Positions 25,827 to 34,885 of a stretch of DNA of 64,000 nt are shown one piece after another. The notes beneath the pieces are model-generated. The model was given only the letters and a program-made list of their open reading frames with translations, did not search any database and had not been told where the DNA came from. The DNA lies in contig CAJPQG010000001.1 of NCBI GenBank assembly GCA_905372785.1, positions 148,589-212,588 on the forward strand, given 5' to 3'. This DNA is from Candidatus Saccharimonadota bacterium. GTDB taxonomy: Bacteria; Patescibacteriota; Saccharimonadia; Saccharimonadales; Saccharimonadaceae. The first letter of the stretch is position 1; each line of letters starts with the position of its first letter. The position numbers and the translations under genes were made by a program.

Positions 25827-26240
25827 CTATCGACGTGCCACCACTACAAGACAAACAAAGACGGTGACTAGATCTATCCAAAACACAGCACCATAGTCCA
25901 TACCAGGAACTACATACTGATATGCTTGATAGATATGCTCAGCCATCTGGTGAGACATCCGAGCCCCCGCAGGGATATTGTCTAGATACGGTGATCGAAC
26001 AAAGACCCATGCGATGATTGAGCTAGGGATGAAGGCCCATCCGATAAAACCGACGACCCCTTTCCATGCATTCTCGAATAATAGAAGTACAACTCCTATA
26101 AAGAGCATAGCATTCGGACCAATGATAAAGAAGTAGTAATAAAATACCTCAAAAACCCAGCTAGAAAACCAGGTTATCTGGTTCCACCAATCCATCATCT
26201 GGTTCCACCAATCCATCATCTGGTTCCACCAATCCATCAT
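25827..26240 (-). CDS. Membrane protein with three N-terminal MMDWWNQ repeats
   Basis: A 137-residue protein. GGAGG lies 9 nt before the ATG at 26240 (6 nt before an in-frame GTG at 26243). The first 21 residues are three perfect copies of the heptad MMDWWNQ, then three hydrophobic segments (about 25-45, 48-72 and 112-135). The aromatic heptads would lie at the membrane surface. No family was recognised. It has its own terminator and looks monocistronic. Confidence 0.6.
   Translation of the reverse strand: MMDWWNQMMDWWNQMMDWWNQITWFSSWVFEVFYYYFFIIGPNAMLFIGVVLLLFENAWKGVVGFIGWAFIPSSIIAWVFVRSPYLDNIPAGARMSHQMAEHIYQAYQYVVPGMDYGAVFWIDLVTVFVCLVVVARR
26178..26240 (-). repeat. 21-bp tandem repeat, three perfect copies
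   Basis: Units 26178-26198, 26199-26219 and 26220-26240 are identical. The length is a multiple of three, so copy number changes add or remove a heptad at the protein N-terminus. Each unit begins with ATGATG. Confidence 0.95.
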
Positions 26241-26351
26241 CACTACCAGCCTCCTTTCGTATCATAACGGACGGCAGTGACACTTATAGTATACAATCCG
26301 AGCCAGAAAACTGCAAAGGCACAGCCTCTCTGTGCGAACTACCTCCTAAAT

Positions 26352-26380
26352 AAAAAGGCCCGAAAATGCGGACCTTTTTT
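26352..26380. terminator. Terminator
   Basis: AAAAAGG.CCG pairs with CGG.CCTTTTTT around an AAAATG loop. It lies after the DUF4190-like gene at 26410 (minus). Confidence 0.7.
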
Positions 26381-26409
26381 ATCACACTACTGCGCTTGTC
26401 GTATATCTA

Positions 26410-27087
26410 TTACTGTAGTGACTGCTCTGCCTTGTATTCTGCGGCTGTTTGCTTTTTCACCAAGGTATTACCCTTGAAGTATAGGTAATAGGTGTCCGAT
26501 CCAACAGTATAACCTCGTACTGTGTCGTACTCTTGACTGCCAACGTTAACACGCGCTGACATACCGCTTGTACCCATAGCTGTGTCAGCCTGCGCACGAG
26601 TAGAAGTGCCTGGAGTCAACTTAATATACTCTTCCCGAGCTTTCTGCATCTTTGCCTGCTTTTTCTCTTCTTGTTGCTGAAGAACCTTTTGGTGGTCATA
26701 GCGACTACTCATGTCGTTACCATACTTTCGCGAATGCTGTATTGCGTTCTGCCCTAGAATAACCAGAAAAATAACAACACCCACAGTAACAAGTCCGAGA
26801 AGTGTACCAATAGCACCGGTGATTGTTGCAGCAATCGCCATGCCTCGGCCATAGAACTTCTTACGCAGCGCCATAATGCCAAGCACTAGTCCGGCGATAC
26901 CAAGAATTAGCCCAAAGATAGGAACCAAAAATAGTACGATACTAGCAATACCAAGCACCATACCAGTGATTGTAAATGCCTTGCCTTCAACGTTCGCCGG
27001 TACAGACTGCTGCACAACGTGGACAGCTTCCGTCTCTTGGCTGCTCGTTTGCTGCTCTGGCTGAGTACGCTGCTGATTCTCGTTCAT
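26410..27087 (-). CDS. DUF4190-like membrane protein with BamE-like tail
   Basis: A 225-residue protein and close paralogue of the next gene at 27125. A Gln/Glu-rich N-terminus (MNENQQRTQPEQQ), two membrane segments (about 38-75 and 85-115) with a MALRKKFYGRGM loop, a charged linker and an outer domain follow. The tail reads YIKLTPGTSTRAQADTAMG, then YYLYFKGNTLVKKQTAAEY. AAGGAG lies about 12 nt before the ATG. Function is unknown. Confidence 0.7.
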   Translation of the reverse strand: MNENQQRTQPEQQTSSQETEAVHVVQQSVPANVEGKAFTITGMVLGIASIVLFLVPIFGLILGIAGLVLGIMALRKKFYGRGMAIAATITGAIGTLLGLVTVGVVIFLVILGQNAIQHSRKYGNDMSSRYDHQKVLQQQEEKKQAKMQKAREEYIKLTPGTSTRAQADTAMGTSGMSARVNVGSQEYDTVRGYTVGSDTYYLYFKGNTLVKKQTAAEYKAEQSLQ

Positions 27088-27124
27088 TTTGTAATGATTC
27101 TCCTTTTTTGTTACAACTACTTGA

Positions 27125-27820
27125 TTATTTACCAGTCTGGCTTTTTAGGCGCTGAACCTGTTCAGCAGAATACTCACTAGGTGTTTGCTTTTTTACAAGA
27201 GTATCACCCTTAAAATACAAATAATAGGTCTCTATGTCTACTGTGTATCCACGAATCAGATCATACTCTTGCTTATCGGTATACTTACGCTCAGACATAT
27301 TACCTTTTTTATCCAATATAGCCTCAGACTGGGCTTTGGTTGTAGATCCTGGCGTCAGCTTATTATATGCCTTAAGAAATTCACGCTTCTTGTCTTGTGT
27401 TTCCTTGCGTGATTTTTGTAAAGCATCTTGGAAGTTATAGGTAGAGCCGCTATCATGTTTATGCACATTATTAGCTGCATTTTGTCCTAAAATAAGAATA
27501 ACAGTGAAAACGACCGCAAGTACCAGTCCAAGCATGGTACCTAAGGCACCAGTAATTATGGCAGCAATTGCCATACCGCGGTTGTAGAACTTCTTACGCA
27601 TAGAGATAATACCGAGCACCAACCCAGCGATACCAAGAATTAGTCCGAGACCAAGGACCAAAAATAGTACGATACTAGCAATACCAAGCACCATACCAGT
27701 GATTGTAAATGCCTTACCTCTAGTGTCTACTGGTGCAGGTTGCCGCACAACACGAACGGGCTCTGCCTGCTGAGTACTCGCCTGCTGCTCAGGTTGAGTA
27801 TGCTGCTGATTTTGGTCCAT
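27125..27820 (-). CDS. DUF4190-like membrane protein with BamE-like tail
   Basis: A 231-residue protein. I place the start at the ATG at 27820 because its N-terminus (MDQNQQHTQPEQQ) then aligns with the paralogue at 27087 and AAGGAG lies 12 nt upstream, as in that gene. The membrane hairpin and the outer domain (YNKLTPGSTTKAQSEAIL; YYLYFKGDTLVKKQTPSEY) match the paralogue closely. A 59-nt stretch is identical between the two genes. They lie head to tail 37 nt apart and arose by tandem duplication. Confidence 0.7.
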   Translation of the reverse strand: MDQNQQHTQPEQQASTQQAEPVRVVRQPAPVDTRGKAFTITGMVLGIASIVLFLVLGLGLILGIAGLVLGIISMRKKFYNRGMAIAAIITGALGTMLGLVLAVVFTVILILGQNAANNVHKHDSGSTYNFQDALQKSRKETQDKKREFLKAYNKLTPGSTTKAQSEAILDKKGNMSERKYTDKQEYDLIRGYTVDIETYYLYFKGDTLVKKQTPSEYSAEQVQRLKSQTGK

Positions 27821-27903
27821 CTTTGTAGTATTCTCCTTACTTACACACATTTAAAAACTGTCTGGCAATATCATAACACAAAAGTGCCTACTAAGCCACA
27901 GAT

Positions 27904-27942
27904 AAAGAGCCACCTAAGGATTACCTTAAGCGGCTCTTTTCT
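27904..27942. terminator. Terminator after rplS
   Basis: AAAGAGCC...CCTAAGG pairs with CCTTAAG...GGCTCTTTT. T runs appear in both directions. Confidence 0.7.
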
Positions 27943-27967
27943 CTAATATATACTGCGCTAGCTATAG

Positions 27968-28378
27968 TTACGCTTCAGCTGACTCTTTAGCTGGTGCTTC
28001 TGGCAGCTTGTTAACTGCTTCGCGATCGAATTTAACAGCCTTTAGGCGTGCACTCTTACCACTGCGCTCACGTAGGTAGCTGAGGAAGTTGCGTCGAACC
28101 TTAGCGCGGCGCATAATCTCAACCTTTTCTACGAGTGGGCTGTGCAGTAGGAAGCTTTTTTCAACACCAATGCCACTGGTAATTTTACGAACCGTAATAC
28201 GTGCGGTGTGGCTCTGCTTGTTGTCGGTACGAATTACGACACCTTCAAATACCTGCACACGCTCTTTGTTGCCCTCTTTAATACGCTGGTGAACACGAAC
28301 AGTATCGCCGCTACGAACATCCACTACGGCGTGCTTCTTCTGCTCGTCATTTACCTTCTGAATCAATGCAAAACTCAT
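27968..28378 (-). CDS. rplS: 50S ribosomal protein L19
   Basis: A 136-residue L19. It shows GDTVRVHQRIKEGNKERVQVFEGVV-type sequence split over residues 24-48, then TARITVRKITSGIGVEKSF, LHSPLVEKVEIMRRAKVRR and LSYLRERSGKSARLK. L19 lies at the 30S-50S interface. The Ala/Glu-rich end extends a little beyond the usual length. It is separate from trmD and rpsP, its usual neighbours, and looks monocistronic. Confidence 0.95.
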   Translation of the reverse strand: MSFALIQKVNDEQKKHAVVDVRSGDTVRVHQRIKEGNKERVQVFEGVVIRTDNKQSHTARITVRKITSGIGVEKSFLLHSPLVEKVEIMRRAKVRRNFLSYLRERSGKSARLKAVKFDREAVNKLPEAPAKESAEA

Positions 28379-28457
28379 TTTTTTCTCACTTTATTTGGTT
28401 GATATTCTACAGTCAAGTAACACTATACCACAAGAAGCCGCCTTTTAAAAGCATTTT

Positions 28458-30086
28458 CTAGATGACACGGTTTACTTCTTCTAGGCTTGTTTCTCCCTTA
28501 AGCGCAGCAAGCACCCCAGCCTGAAGCAACGTAACCATACCCCCTTTCTTTGCGGCCGCTTCAATTGCTTCAGTGTGCACGTCAGACACATCACCCCGCA
28601 AGAATTGCTGAATCTCATCCGTCACCACCATCTGCTCCATGATAACGGTACGTCCTTTATAGCCAAATGGTGCATCTTCGCTCGACACTGGCCGATACAA
28701 GACCGCCTCATCCAAGTTTGGTTTATCGATATGATCTGGCAAATCATGTAAGACATCTTTAAGCCATTGCCGCGTTGCCTTGTCTGGTTTATATGACTCT
28801 TTGGTATCGTCGTGCAGGCGGCGCACCAGGCGCTGCGCAATCACCAAGCGAATAGCCGAACTGAAAATTGGGTTTACACCAATTAAATCAATCATACGGC
28901 TAAACGCTGCGGCCGATGTATTTGCGTGAAAGCTCGATAGTACTAAGTGCCCGGTAATTGATGCCTGGATAGCAGTACGGGCTGTCTCCTGGTCTCGAAT
29001 CTCACCCACCATCACAACATCTGGGTCCAAACGAAGCACGCTGCGCAAGCCTTCTGCGAAGCTGCCACCCCTGGTCGTATCAATCGGGATCTGTGTTACG
29101 CCACCGATACTATACTCCACCGGGTCTTCAAGTGTAATAATTTTACGCTCTACGTTATTTAACGCATTAAGCATGCTGTATAGCGTTGTTGACTTACCAC
29201 TACCAGTTGGTCCCACCATAAGCACCATACCACGTGGGTGAGAGATGACCTCGTCAATCTCGGCGCGCTCACGCGGCTGAAGACCAAGCAAATCTAGTTG
29301 CAAGAGGCTTTCATCGAAGTTGAACAGACGCATCACAACGTCTTGGCCATACACCGTTGGTACCGTTTCCACACGCAAATTCAAAATATGCGATGCACCA
29401 TCGGCAAAAATTTCTTGCTGCATGTGGCCAGACTGCGGCGTATTTGCAGCAGTAGATACATTCGCGTGGCTGCTAATCGTCGCCATAATGACGCGATATC
29501 GATCCTTGCGCAGATGGGCTACTTCATGCAATGTGCCGTCAATACGCATACGAATCCGGATAGTATCTCGCTGATTTTCAACGTGAATGTCGCTGGCACC
29601 GAGCCGATCGGCCTGAGACACGAGATAATTAAAGACATCATCACTACCCACGCCATTTAAAATTTCACTAACGCGCGCCACCATTTCACCGGTCGCTTGC
29701 TCATCTGCTGCTACCTCAATGTCGTCGTAGACTACTTTTTTCGGCGGATCGAACCGCAACATCATAGCCCTATAAGCACTGTGTGAAATAAGTGAAAACA
29801 GCGTGCGCTGACCTTCTACGTCATACTTTGCCCGGATTTCATCAATCACCGATCGTGGTGTTGAACTAGTAACGCCGAATTGATACGGCTCACTGCCGCC
29901 GCCATGAAGCAGCGGCACCATCCGCCACTGTTTCATTTCCTCTACTGTTAGCATATCGCGAATCAATGGAAGCGACTGCTCCACCTCTCGCATATCAATA
30001 TATTGTAGCCCGAGTACTTGGGCGCGTTTTTGTGTTGCCTGCTCGTCTTGCTCGCGGCGACGAATCTGAATTTTACTCTCGTCCAT
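28458..30086 (-). CDS. pilB: Type IV pilus assembly / type II secretion ATPase (PilB/GspE)
   Basis: A 542-residue secretion ATPase that powers pilus extension. It has a short N-terminal domain, Walker A GPTGSGKSTT near residue 290, an Asp box (ITLEDPVEYSIGGVTQ), Walker B VVMVGEIRDQETA and a His box (ITGHLVLSSFHAN). The four-cysteine zinc motif common in PilB is missing. Saccharibacteria-type cells use type IV pili for attachment and twitching. No pilC or pilin gene is adjacent. Upstream of the ATG are both TAAAAT (8 nt away) and a weak AGGA. Confidence 0.9.
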   Translation of the reverse strand: MDESKIQIRRREQDEQATQKRAQVLGLQYIDMREVEQSLPLIRDMLTVEEMKQWRMVPLLHGGGSEPYQFGVTSSTPRSVIDEIRAKYDVEGQRTLFSLISHSAYRAMMLRFDPPKKVVYDDIEVAADEQATGEMVARVSEILNGVGSDDVFNYLVSQADRLGASDIHVENQRDTIRIRMRIDGTLHEVAHLRKDRYRVIMATISSHANVSTAANTPQSGHMQQEIFADGASHILNLRVETVPTVYGQDVVMRLFNFDESLLQLDLLGLQPRERAEIDEVISHPRGMVLMVGPTGSGKSTTLYSMLNALNNVERKIITLEDPVEYSIGGVTQIPIDTTRGGSFAEGLRSVLRLDPDVVMVGEIRDQETARTAIQASITGHLVLSSFHANTSAAAFSRMIDLIGVNPIFSSAIRLVIAQRLVRRLHDDTKESYKPDKATRQWLKDVLHDLPDHIDKPNLDEAVLYRPVSSEDAPFGYKGRTVIMEQMVVTDEIQQFLRGDVSDVHTEAIEAAAKKGGMVTLLQAGVLAALKGETSLEEVNRVI

Positions 30087-30147
30087 TGATTCCTATTTTA
30101 ACACACAAGCATAAGCACGGCCATCACCAACATGCTATACTAGAGCC

Positions 30148-30630
30148 ATGATACAGCTAACGCTCGTTCTGCATAATATTCGCTCCACTCATAACGTTGG
30201 TGCTATATTTCGCACTGCAGAATGCCTTGGCGCACATGAAATTATTATTAGCGGCTATACACCGTATCCTCACTACGAGGGCGATACTCGATTGCCACAT
30301 ATTGCCCGCAAGCTGCATAGCCAAATCAGCAAGACAGCGCTGGGTGCAGAGCGCATTGTGCCGTTTACTGTTGTTGACTCGTTTGAATCGTGGCTGGCTA
30401 CATATCCAGGAGAGCTCGCAGCACTAGAAATTGACGCCCGCAGCACGCCAATAGCAACTTTTCAGCCGCCACGGCAGTTGGCATTGCTCCTTGGTGAAGA
30501 GGTGGCAGGAGTCAGCCAGCAGCATCGAACACTTGCAAGTCATCTGCTAGAAATTCCAATGTGTGGCACAAAAGAATCACTCAATGTATCAATAGCTGCT
30601 AGTATTGCAATATACGAGCTTCTAAAATAA
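30148..30630 (+). CDS. SpoU/TrmH-family RNA methyltransferase (small, TrmL-like size)
   Basis: A 160-residue minimal SPOUT methyltransferase without an N-terminal RNA-binding domain. Motif 1 is HNIRSTHNVGAIFRTAECLG (residues 7-26), motif 2 is LALLLGEEVAGVS, and motif 3 is PMCGTKESLNVSIAASIAIYE-like at the C-terminus. TrmL modifies the tRNA wobble base; the target here is unproven. A TATACT box (30136-30141) ends exactly 6 nt before the ATG and there is no Shine-Dalgarno, so the mRNA is probably leaderless. It diverges from pilB and converges on dnaE. Confidence 0.9.
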   Translation: MIQLTLVLHNIRSTHNVGAIFRTAECLGAHEIIISGYTPYPHYEGDTRLPHIARKLHSQISKTALGAERIVPFTVVDSFESWLATYPGELAALEIDARSTPIATFQPPRQLALLLGEEVAGVSQQHRTLASHLLEIPMCGTKESLNVSIAASIAIYELLK

Positions 30631-30652
30631 TACGCACTTGCTCTATTATTTT

Positions 30653-33600
30653 TTATTTTAGAATTACAGCGTCCTGGCCAAGTACTTCTTTAAGTGCCTC
30701 AACCAACTCTAAACTACCGTCAACCTTGAACTGCAATCGCATAGCAGATTTCTCCGCACCAAGCACAAGCACCACCTGAAGACTTCCCGGGTGTGCAAGA
30801 CAGTGATTTTTCAGACTTTCTAGCTGACTGATATTATCTGGATCAAGTATGCGTACATATAGTGTTTGCGGCAGTGGAGCGCTTTTTATCGCACGCATTG
30901 CGGGCTCAGCTGTCATCTTTTTCGGTGGCTGACTTGGTTTTGCTGTGGCGGCAGCAGATCGAGCGTGCTGCTGCTTATACTGCCGCTTAGCCGCACTACT
31001 CGCCTTCGGACCACTCATAGTGCGGCCTGTCGATTCATAGTTCTTGAGTTCATCGTCAGTAATCTCAATAATATCTTGTGCAATGACGCTAGCTTCATCA
31101 CGCAAATTACCATCTCGATCACGTGCATTTACCCGACCATCTACTCGAATAATCGTGTCTTGCTGCAACTTAGCACCAACTTGCTCAAACAGATTAGGAA
31201 ATACCACAATCTCAGCTTCGTGTACCTTGTCTTCAATTTTTACAAAGGCCATCTTTGTACCGCTTTTTGTCACGATCGTACGCACTGTTGATATAATGCC
31301 GCCTACCGTCACCGGACGTCCATCAATAGTAGGCGTAATGCGCGATAACGGCACCGTTTGCTCCGTAAAATAGGTAGTATAATTATCAAGCGGGTGAGAT
31401 GATACATATAATCCCATTAGCTCGCGTTCCCAAGCTAAATATTCTTTTTGCGTGCCCGGCGCCGGCGCGGGTGTCAGCTTCAGGTGTGACTCTACGCCAG
31501 CACTCACCTCCTCTAGCATACCAAAAATATTTGTCTGGCCACTGGCTGCTTCTTTTTGTATCTTTTGTGCAAATGCTGTAATTGTATCTAGGTTGTTGAG
31601 TAATGTTTTCCTGTCTTCTAGCTGGTCAAATCCGCCAGATTTAATCAGCGACTCCCAAGCCTTACGATTAAACCGACTGGTACTAACGCTACGGGCAAAT
31701 TTCTCGATTGAATCAAGTTTTCCTTCTCGCTCACGGGCCTCTAACACCTCTTCTACCGCGTGCTGGCCAACACCCTTCACTGCCACCATACCAAAACGAA
31801 TCTTATTCTCATGCGGAACAACAGCAAATTCCAAGAAAGACTCATTAACATCCGGAGGTAGTACGTTAATACCCATGCGCTGGCATTCAGCAATTTCAAT
31901 TGCAAGCCGCTCAGTATCATCCTGGTCGCTAGTCATAAGTGCCGCCATAAATGCATCCGGATAGTGCGCCTTAAGATAGGCCGTCCAATACGCAATCAGT
32001 GCATAACACGCCGCATGACTCTTATTGAAACAGTAGTTTGCAAACTCTTCTAGCTGATCCCAGAATGTCTCAGCAATCTCTGCAGTGGCGCCACCTACGT
32101 TAACCGCCCCTTCAATAAATTCAGGCTTCACCTTTTTCATTAGGTCAATCTTCTTCTTACCAACAGCCTTACGCAGAGTGTCAGCCTGACCACCGGTAAA
32201 GCCGCACCATTCCTTACTAATCTGCATAAATTGCTCTTGATACACCAAGATACCATACGTGTTTTTTAGCGAGTTCTCCATGCCAGGGTGAAGGTAGGTG
32301 ATCGGCTCTTCGCCATGCTTGCGGCGAATAAAGCTATCGATAAACTGCATCGGACCTGGACGATATAGCGCTACCATCGCAATGATATCTTCAAACACGC
32401 TTGGCTTGAGCTGACGCAAATATCGCTTCATGCCCGCAGATTCAAGCTGAAATACACCAGTGGTATCCCCGCGCTGGAATAGCTTGTAGGTCTCTTCATC
32501 ATCAAGCGGCAATGTCGTTAGATCAATCTCCGTGTCGTACACCTTGCGAATAATACGCATGGCATTATTAATGATGGTTAAGTTGCTGAGGCCAAGAAAG
32601 TCCATCTTCAGAAGGCCCAGCTCTTCCACTGGTCCCATTGGGAACTGTGTTGCTACCACACCCTTTTGTGCCATCTCGAGCGGCACATACTTCACCACGT
32701 CGTCTGGTGCAATCACTACGCCGGCAGCATGCACACCATGACTACGCATCGTACCCTCAAGGCGCATAGCAAAATCATACACCTCTTTGGCCACAGGGTT
32801 TGTTTCGTATTCCTTTTTTAGATCAGCATCTTCTTTGACGCTACGCGCAAGCGGAATGTGACGCCCCTGAACAGGCGCTGGCACAAGCTTTGCTAGGCGA
32901 TCACTTTCTCCATATGGAATTTGTAGCACACGCGCTACATCTCGTACTGCCGCACGGGCCGCCATAGTACCAAAAGTACCAATATTCGTCACACGGCTCC
33001 GCCCATACTTCTGGGCACAATATTCAATAACTTCACCACGGCGGGTATCTTGAATATCTATATCAATATCCGGCATACTCACGCGGTCTGGGTTCAAAAA
33101 ACGCTCAAACAGCAAATCATACTTAAGCGGATCAAGGTCGGTAATATTTAGCGCATACGCAATAATTGAACCAGCAGCACTACCGCGGCCGGGCCCAAAC
33201 ACGATCCCCTGGCTTTTGCCCCAGTTAATAAAGTCTTGCACGATCAAAAAGTAACCATTATAGCCCATACGATCAAGCACACCAAATTCCATATCTAAGC
33301 GAGAACGCTGATCTTCAGTGAGCATAGCCCGAATATCCTGGTTGCTCATATGTTCAGCTTTGGCCGGATCTACGTTATGATAGCGTACCGCCATACCCTG
33401 GTACACCAGCTTATCGAGATACACTTTTTCATCCATGCCATCTGGTACGGGAAATTCTGGAATTAAAATTTTTCCAAGTTCGATCGTCACGTTACAACGA
33501 TCAGCAATCACTCTCGTATTGCGCACTGCATCAGGGTTCGTTTTGCCCCACCGTGCGATAATCTCTTTTGGGTCGGTCACGTGCAGCTCGAAATCTTTCA

Positions 33601-34357
33601 AGCTCATGCGGCGCTCATCGCTCAAAAAGGCACCAGTTCCTACACAAAGCAAAATCTCATGTGCATCCTGGTCGCTATGGTCAAGATAGTGGCCATCACA
33701 GGTTATCACGCACGGAATATCAAGCTCCTGGCTCAATTGTTCCAAGTAGCCATTAATTTTCATCTGCACATCCCAGCGAGCAGGGTTTTCCGGATGCCCG
33801 TGATCTTGCAGCTCCAAGTAGTATCGATCGCCAAATACACGCTTATACCACTGAGCGACCTCCTTTGCTCCCTGATAATCATCGATGCGCAGCTTCTCTC
33901 CCAATTCTCCACTCGCACAGGCCGATAACACAATTAGCCCTTCGCCATATTGCTCCAATAGCTCATGGTCGATACGTGGCTTGTAGTACATACCCTCTAG
34001 GTTCGCCTTTGTCGAGAGCATCATCAAATTACTATAGCCAGTGTTATTCATTGCTAGCAAAATCAAATGGTACCGCGCCTTATCCTTGCTTGGATCACGG
34101 TCATGCCGTGAACGAGCTGCCACATAAGCCTCCATACCAAAAATAGGCTTTATGCCATTAGCCTGCGCAGTTTTGAGCATCTCAATCGTACCGCTCATGG
34201 TACCGTGATCGGTGATTGCTACTGCATTCATACCAAGGTCCTTAACCCTACCCACAAGATCGGGAATCTTAGTTAAGCCATCTAGCAGCGAGTGGTGAGT
34301 GTGATTATGCAGGTGTACATAATCCGCCGGCTCAAGTGTTGTCGGTGCACTACTCAT
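30653..34357 (-). CDS. dnaE: DNA polymerase III alpha subunit
   Basis: A 1234-residue replicative polymerase. The N-terminal PHP domain (HNHTHHSLLDG; ITDHGTMSG) keeps histidines of a metal site. The palm has GPGRGSAAGSI and the catalytic PDIDIDI. A fingers/thumb region, HhH motifs and a C-terminal OB domain (PVTVGGIISTVRT, FVKIEDK) follow. No intein is present. The ATG overlaps the upstream small ORF by 4 nt (ATGA), so it is at the end of the gat operon run. It converges with the SpoU gene with only 22 bp between, and no clear terminator is seen. Confidence 0.97.
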   Translation of the reverse strand: MSSAPTTLEPADYVHLHNHTHHSLLDGLTKIPDLVGRVKDLGMNAVAITDHGTMSGTIEMLKTAQANGIKPIFGMEAYVAARSRHDRDPSKDKARYHLILLAMNNTGYSNLMMLSTKANLEGMYYKPRIDHELLEQYGEGLIVLSACASGELGEKLRIDDYQGAKEVAQWYKRVFGDRYYLELQDHGHPENPARWDVQMKINGYLEQLSQELDIPCVITCDGHYLDHSDQDAHEILLCVGTGAFLSDERRMSLKDFELHVTDPKEIIARWGKTNPDAVRNTRVIADRCNVTIELGKILIPEFPVPDGMDEKVYLDKLVYQGMAVRYHNVDPAKAEHMSNQDIRAMLTEDQRSRLDMEFGVLDRMGYNGYFLIVQDFINWGKSQGIVFGPGRGSAAGSIIAYALNITDLDPLKYDLLFERFLNPDRVSMPDIDIDIQDTRRGEVIEYCAQKYGRSRVTNIGTFGTMAARAAVRDVARVLQIPYGESDRLAKLVPAPVQGRHIPLARSVKEDADLKKEYETNPVAKEVYDFAMRLEGTMRSHGVHAAGVVIAPDDVVKYVPLEMAQKGVVATQFPMGPVEELGLLKMDFLGLSNLTIINNAMRIIRKVYDTEIDLTTLPLDDEETYKLFQRGDTTGVFQLESAGMKRYLRQLKPSVFEDIIAMVALYRPGPMQFIDSFIRRKHGEEPITYLHPGMENSLKNTYGILVYQEQFMQISKEWCGFTGGQADTLRKAVGKKKIDLMKKVKPEFIEGAVNVGGATAEIAETFWDQLEEFANYCFNKSHAACYALIAYWTAYLKAHYPDAFMAALMTSDQDDTERLAIEIAECQRMGINVLPPDVNESFLEFAVVPHENKIRFGMVAVKGVGQHAVEEVLEAREREGKLDSIEKFARSVSTSRFNRKAWESLIKSGGFDQLEDRKTLLNNLDTITAFAQKIQKEAASGQTNIFGMLEEVSAGVESHLKLTPAPAPGTQKEYLAWERELMGLYVSSHPLDNYTTYFTEQTVPLSRITPTIDGRPVTVGGIISTVRTIVTKSGTKMAFVKIEDKVHEAEIVVFPNLFEQVGAKLQQDTIIRVDGRVNARDRDGNLRDEASVIAQDIIEITDDELKNYESTGRTMSGPKASSAAKRQYKQQHARSAAATAKPSQPPKKMTAEPAMRAIKSAPLPQTLYVRILDPDNISQLESLKNHCLAHPGSLQVVLVLGAEKSAMRLQFKVDGSLELVEALKEVLGQDAVILK

Positions 34358-34575
34358 GAGGGTTCACTCCGATCAGCTGCAGCAGCATCAATTTCTAGTG
34401 CAGCAAGCTGACGACGCTTGCGGAGCCGCACTGCACGACGAGCGATTGCTAGCCCACTATTGCGCGCTTCTTGCGGTTCAAATCGAAACAACGTCATCAA
34501 AAACTGGGCACTACCATCAAGTAGCCAATTATATACGTCGTTCCCTTTCTTGTATATACTCCGCATTCGCCGCAT
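34354..34575 (-). CDS. Small basic protein upstream of dnaE, unknown
   Basis: A 73-residue, strongly basic protein (RRAVRLRKRRQ in the second half) without a membrane segment. AAAGGA lies 8 nt before the ATG and its stop overlaps the dnaE start by 4 nt, which supports real translation. No family was recognised. A nucleic-acid-binding role is possible from charge only. Confidence 0.6.
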   Translation of the reverse strand: MRRMRSIYKKGNDVYNWLLDGSAQFLMTLFRFEPQEARNSGLAIARRAVRLRKRRQLAALEIDAAAADRSEPS

Positions 34576-34587
34576 TATATTGTTCCT

Positions 34588-34866
34588 TTATTTGCCTGCG
34601 TTATCTTTCTTGCTATCACTTGCCGCTCGGCGCTTACTGTGGGCGTGAGCCCGCATAACCTCAACGGCGCCAGTAATGTTCTTACCAAGCTGCACCATAG
34701 ACTTCATATCACCCCAATTACGACGCGTCTCAGCGGCTGTCTCCTGAACATGATGCGCCGTCTCGGCAATCTTCTTGCCCGTGCGAATTACCAGCACAAT
34801 CAGCACTACCAAAAGGCTTACGAGTACAGCTGCAATACCAACAAGTATCCATGCAATAACCATCAT
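34588..34866 (-). CDS. Single-pass membrane protein, unknown
   Basis: A 92-residue protein: one N-terminal membrane segment (residues 4-28) and a cytoplasmic helix (KIAETAHHVQETAAETRRN) with a basic tail. The layout recalls DUF948-type proteins but the match is weak. AGGAG lies 5-6 nt before the ATG. It sits in the gatB-dnaE operon. Confidence 0.6.
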   Translation of the reverse strand: MMVIAWILVGIAAVLVSLLVVLIVLVIRTGKKIAETAHHVQETAAETRRNWGDMKSMVQLGKNITGAVEVMRAHAHSKRRAASDSKKDNAGK

Positions 34867-34885
34867 AACGTTCTCCTATCTCTCG

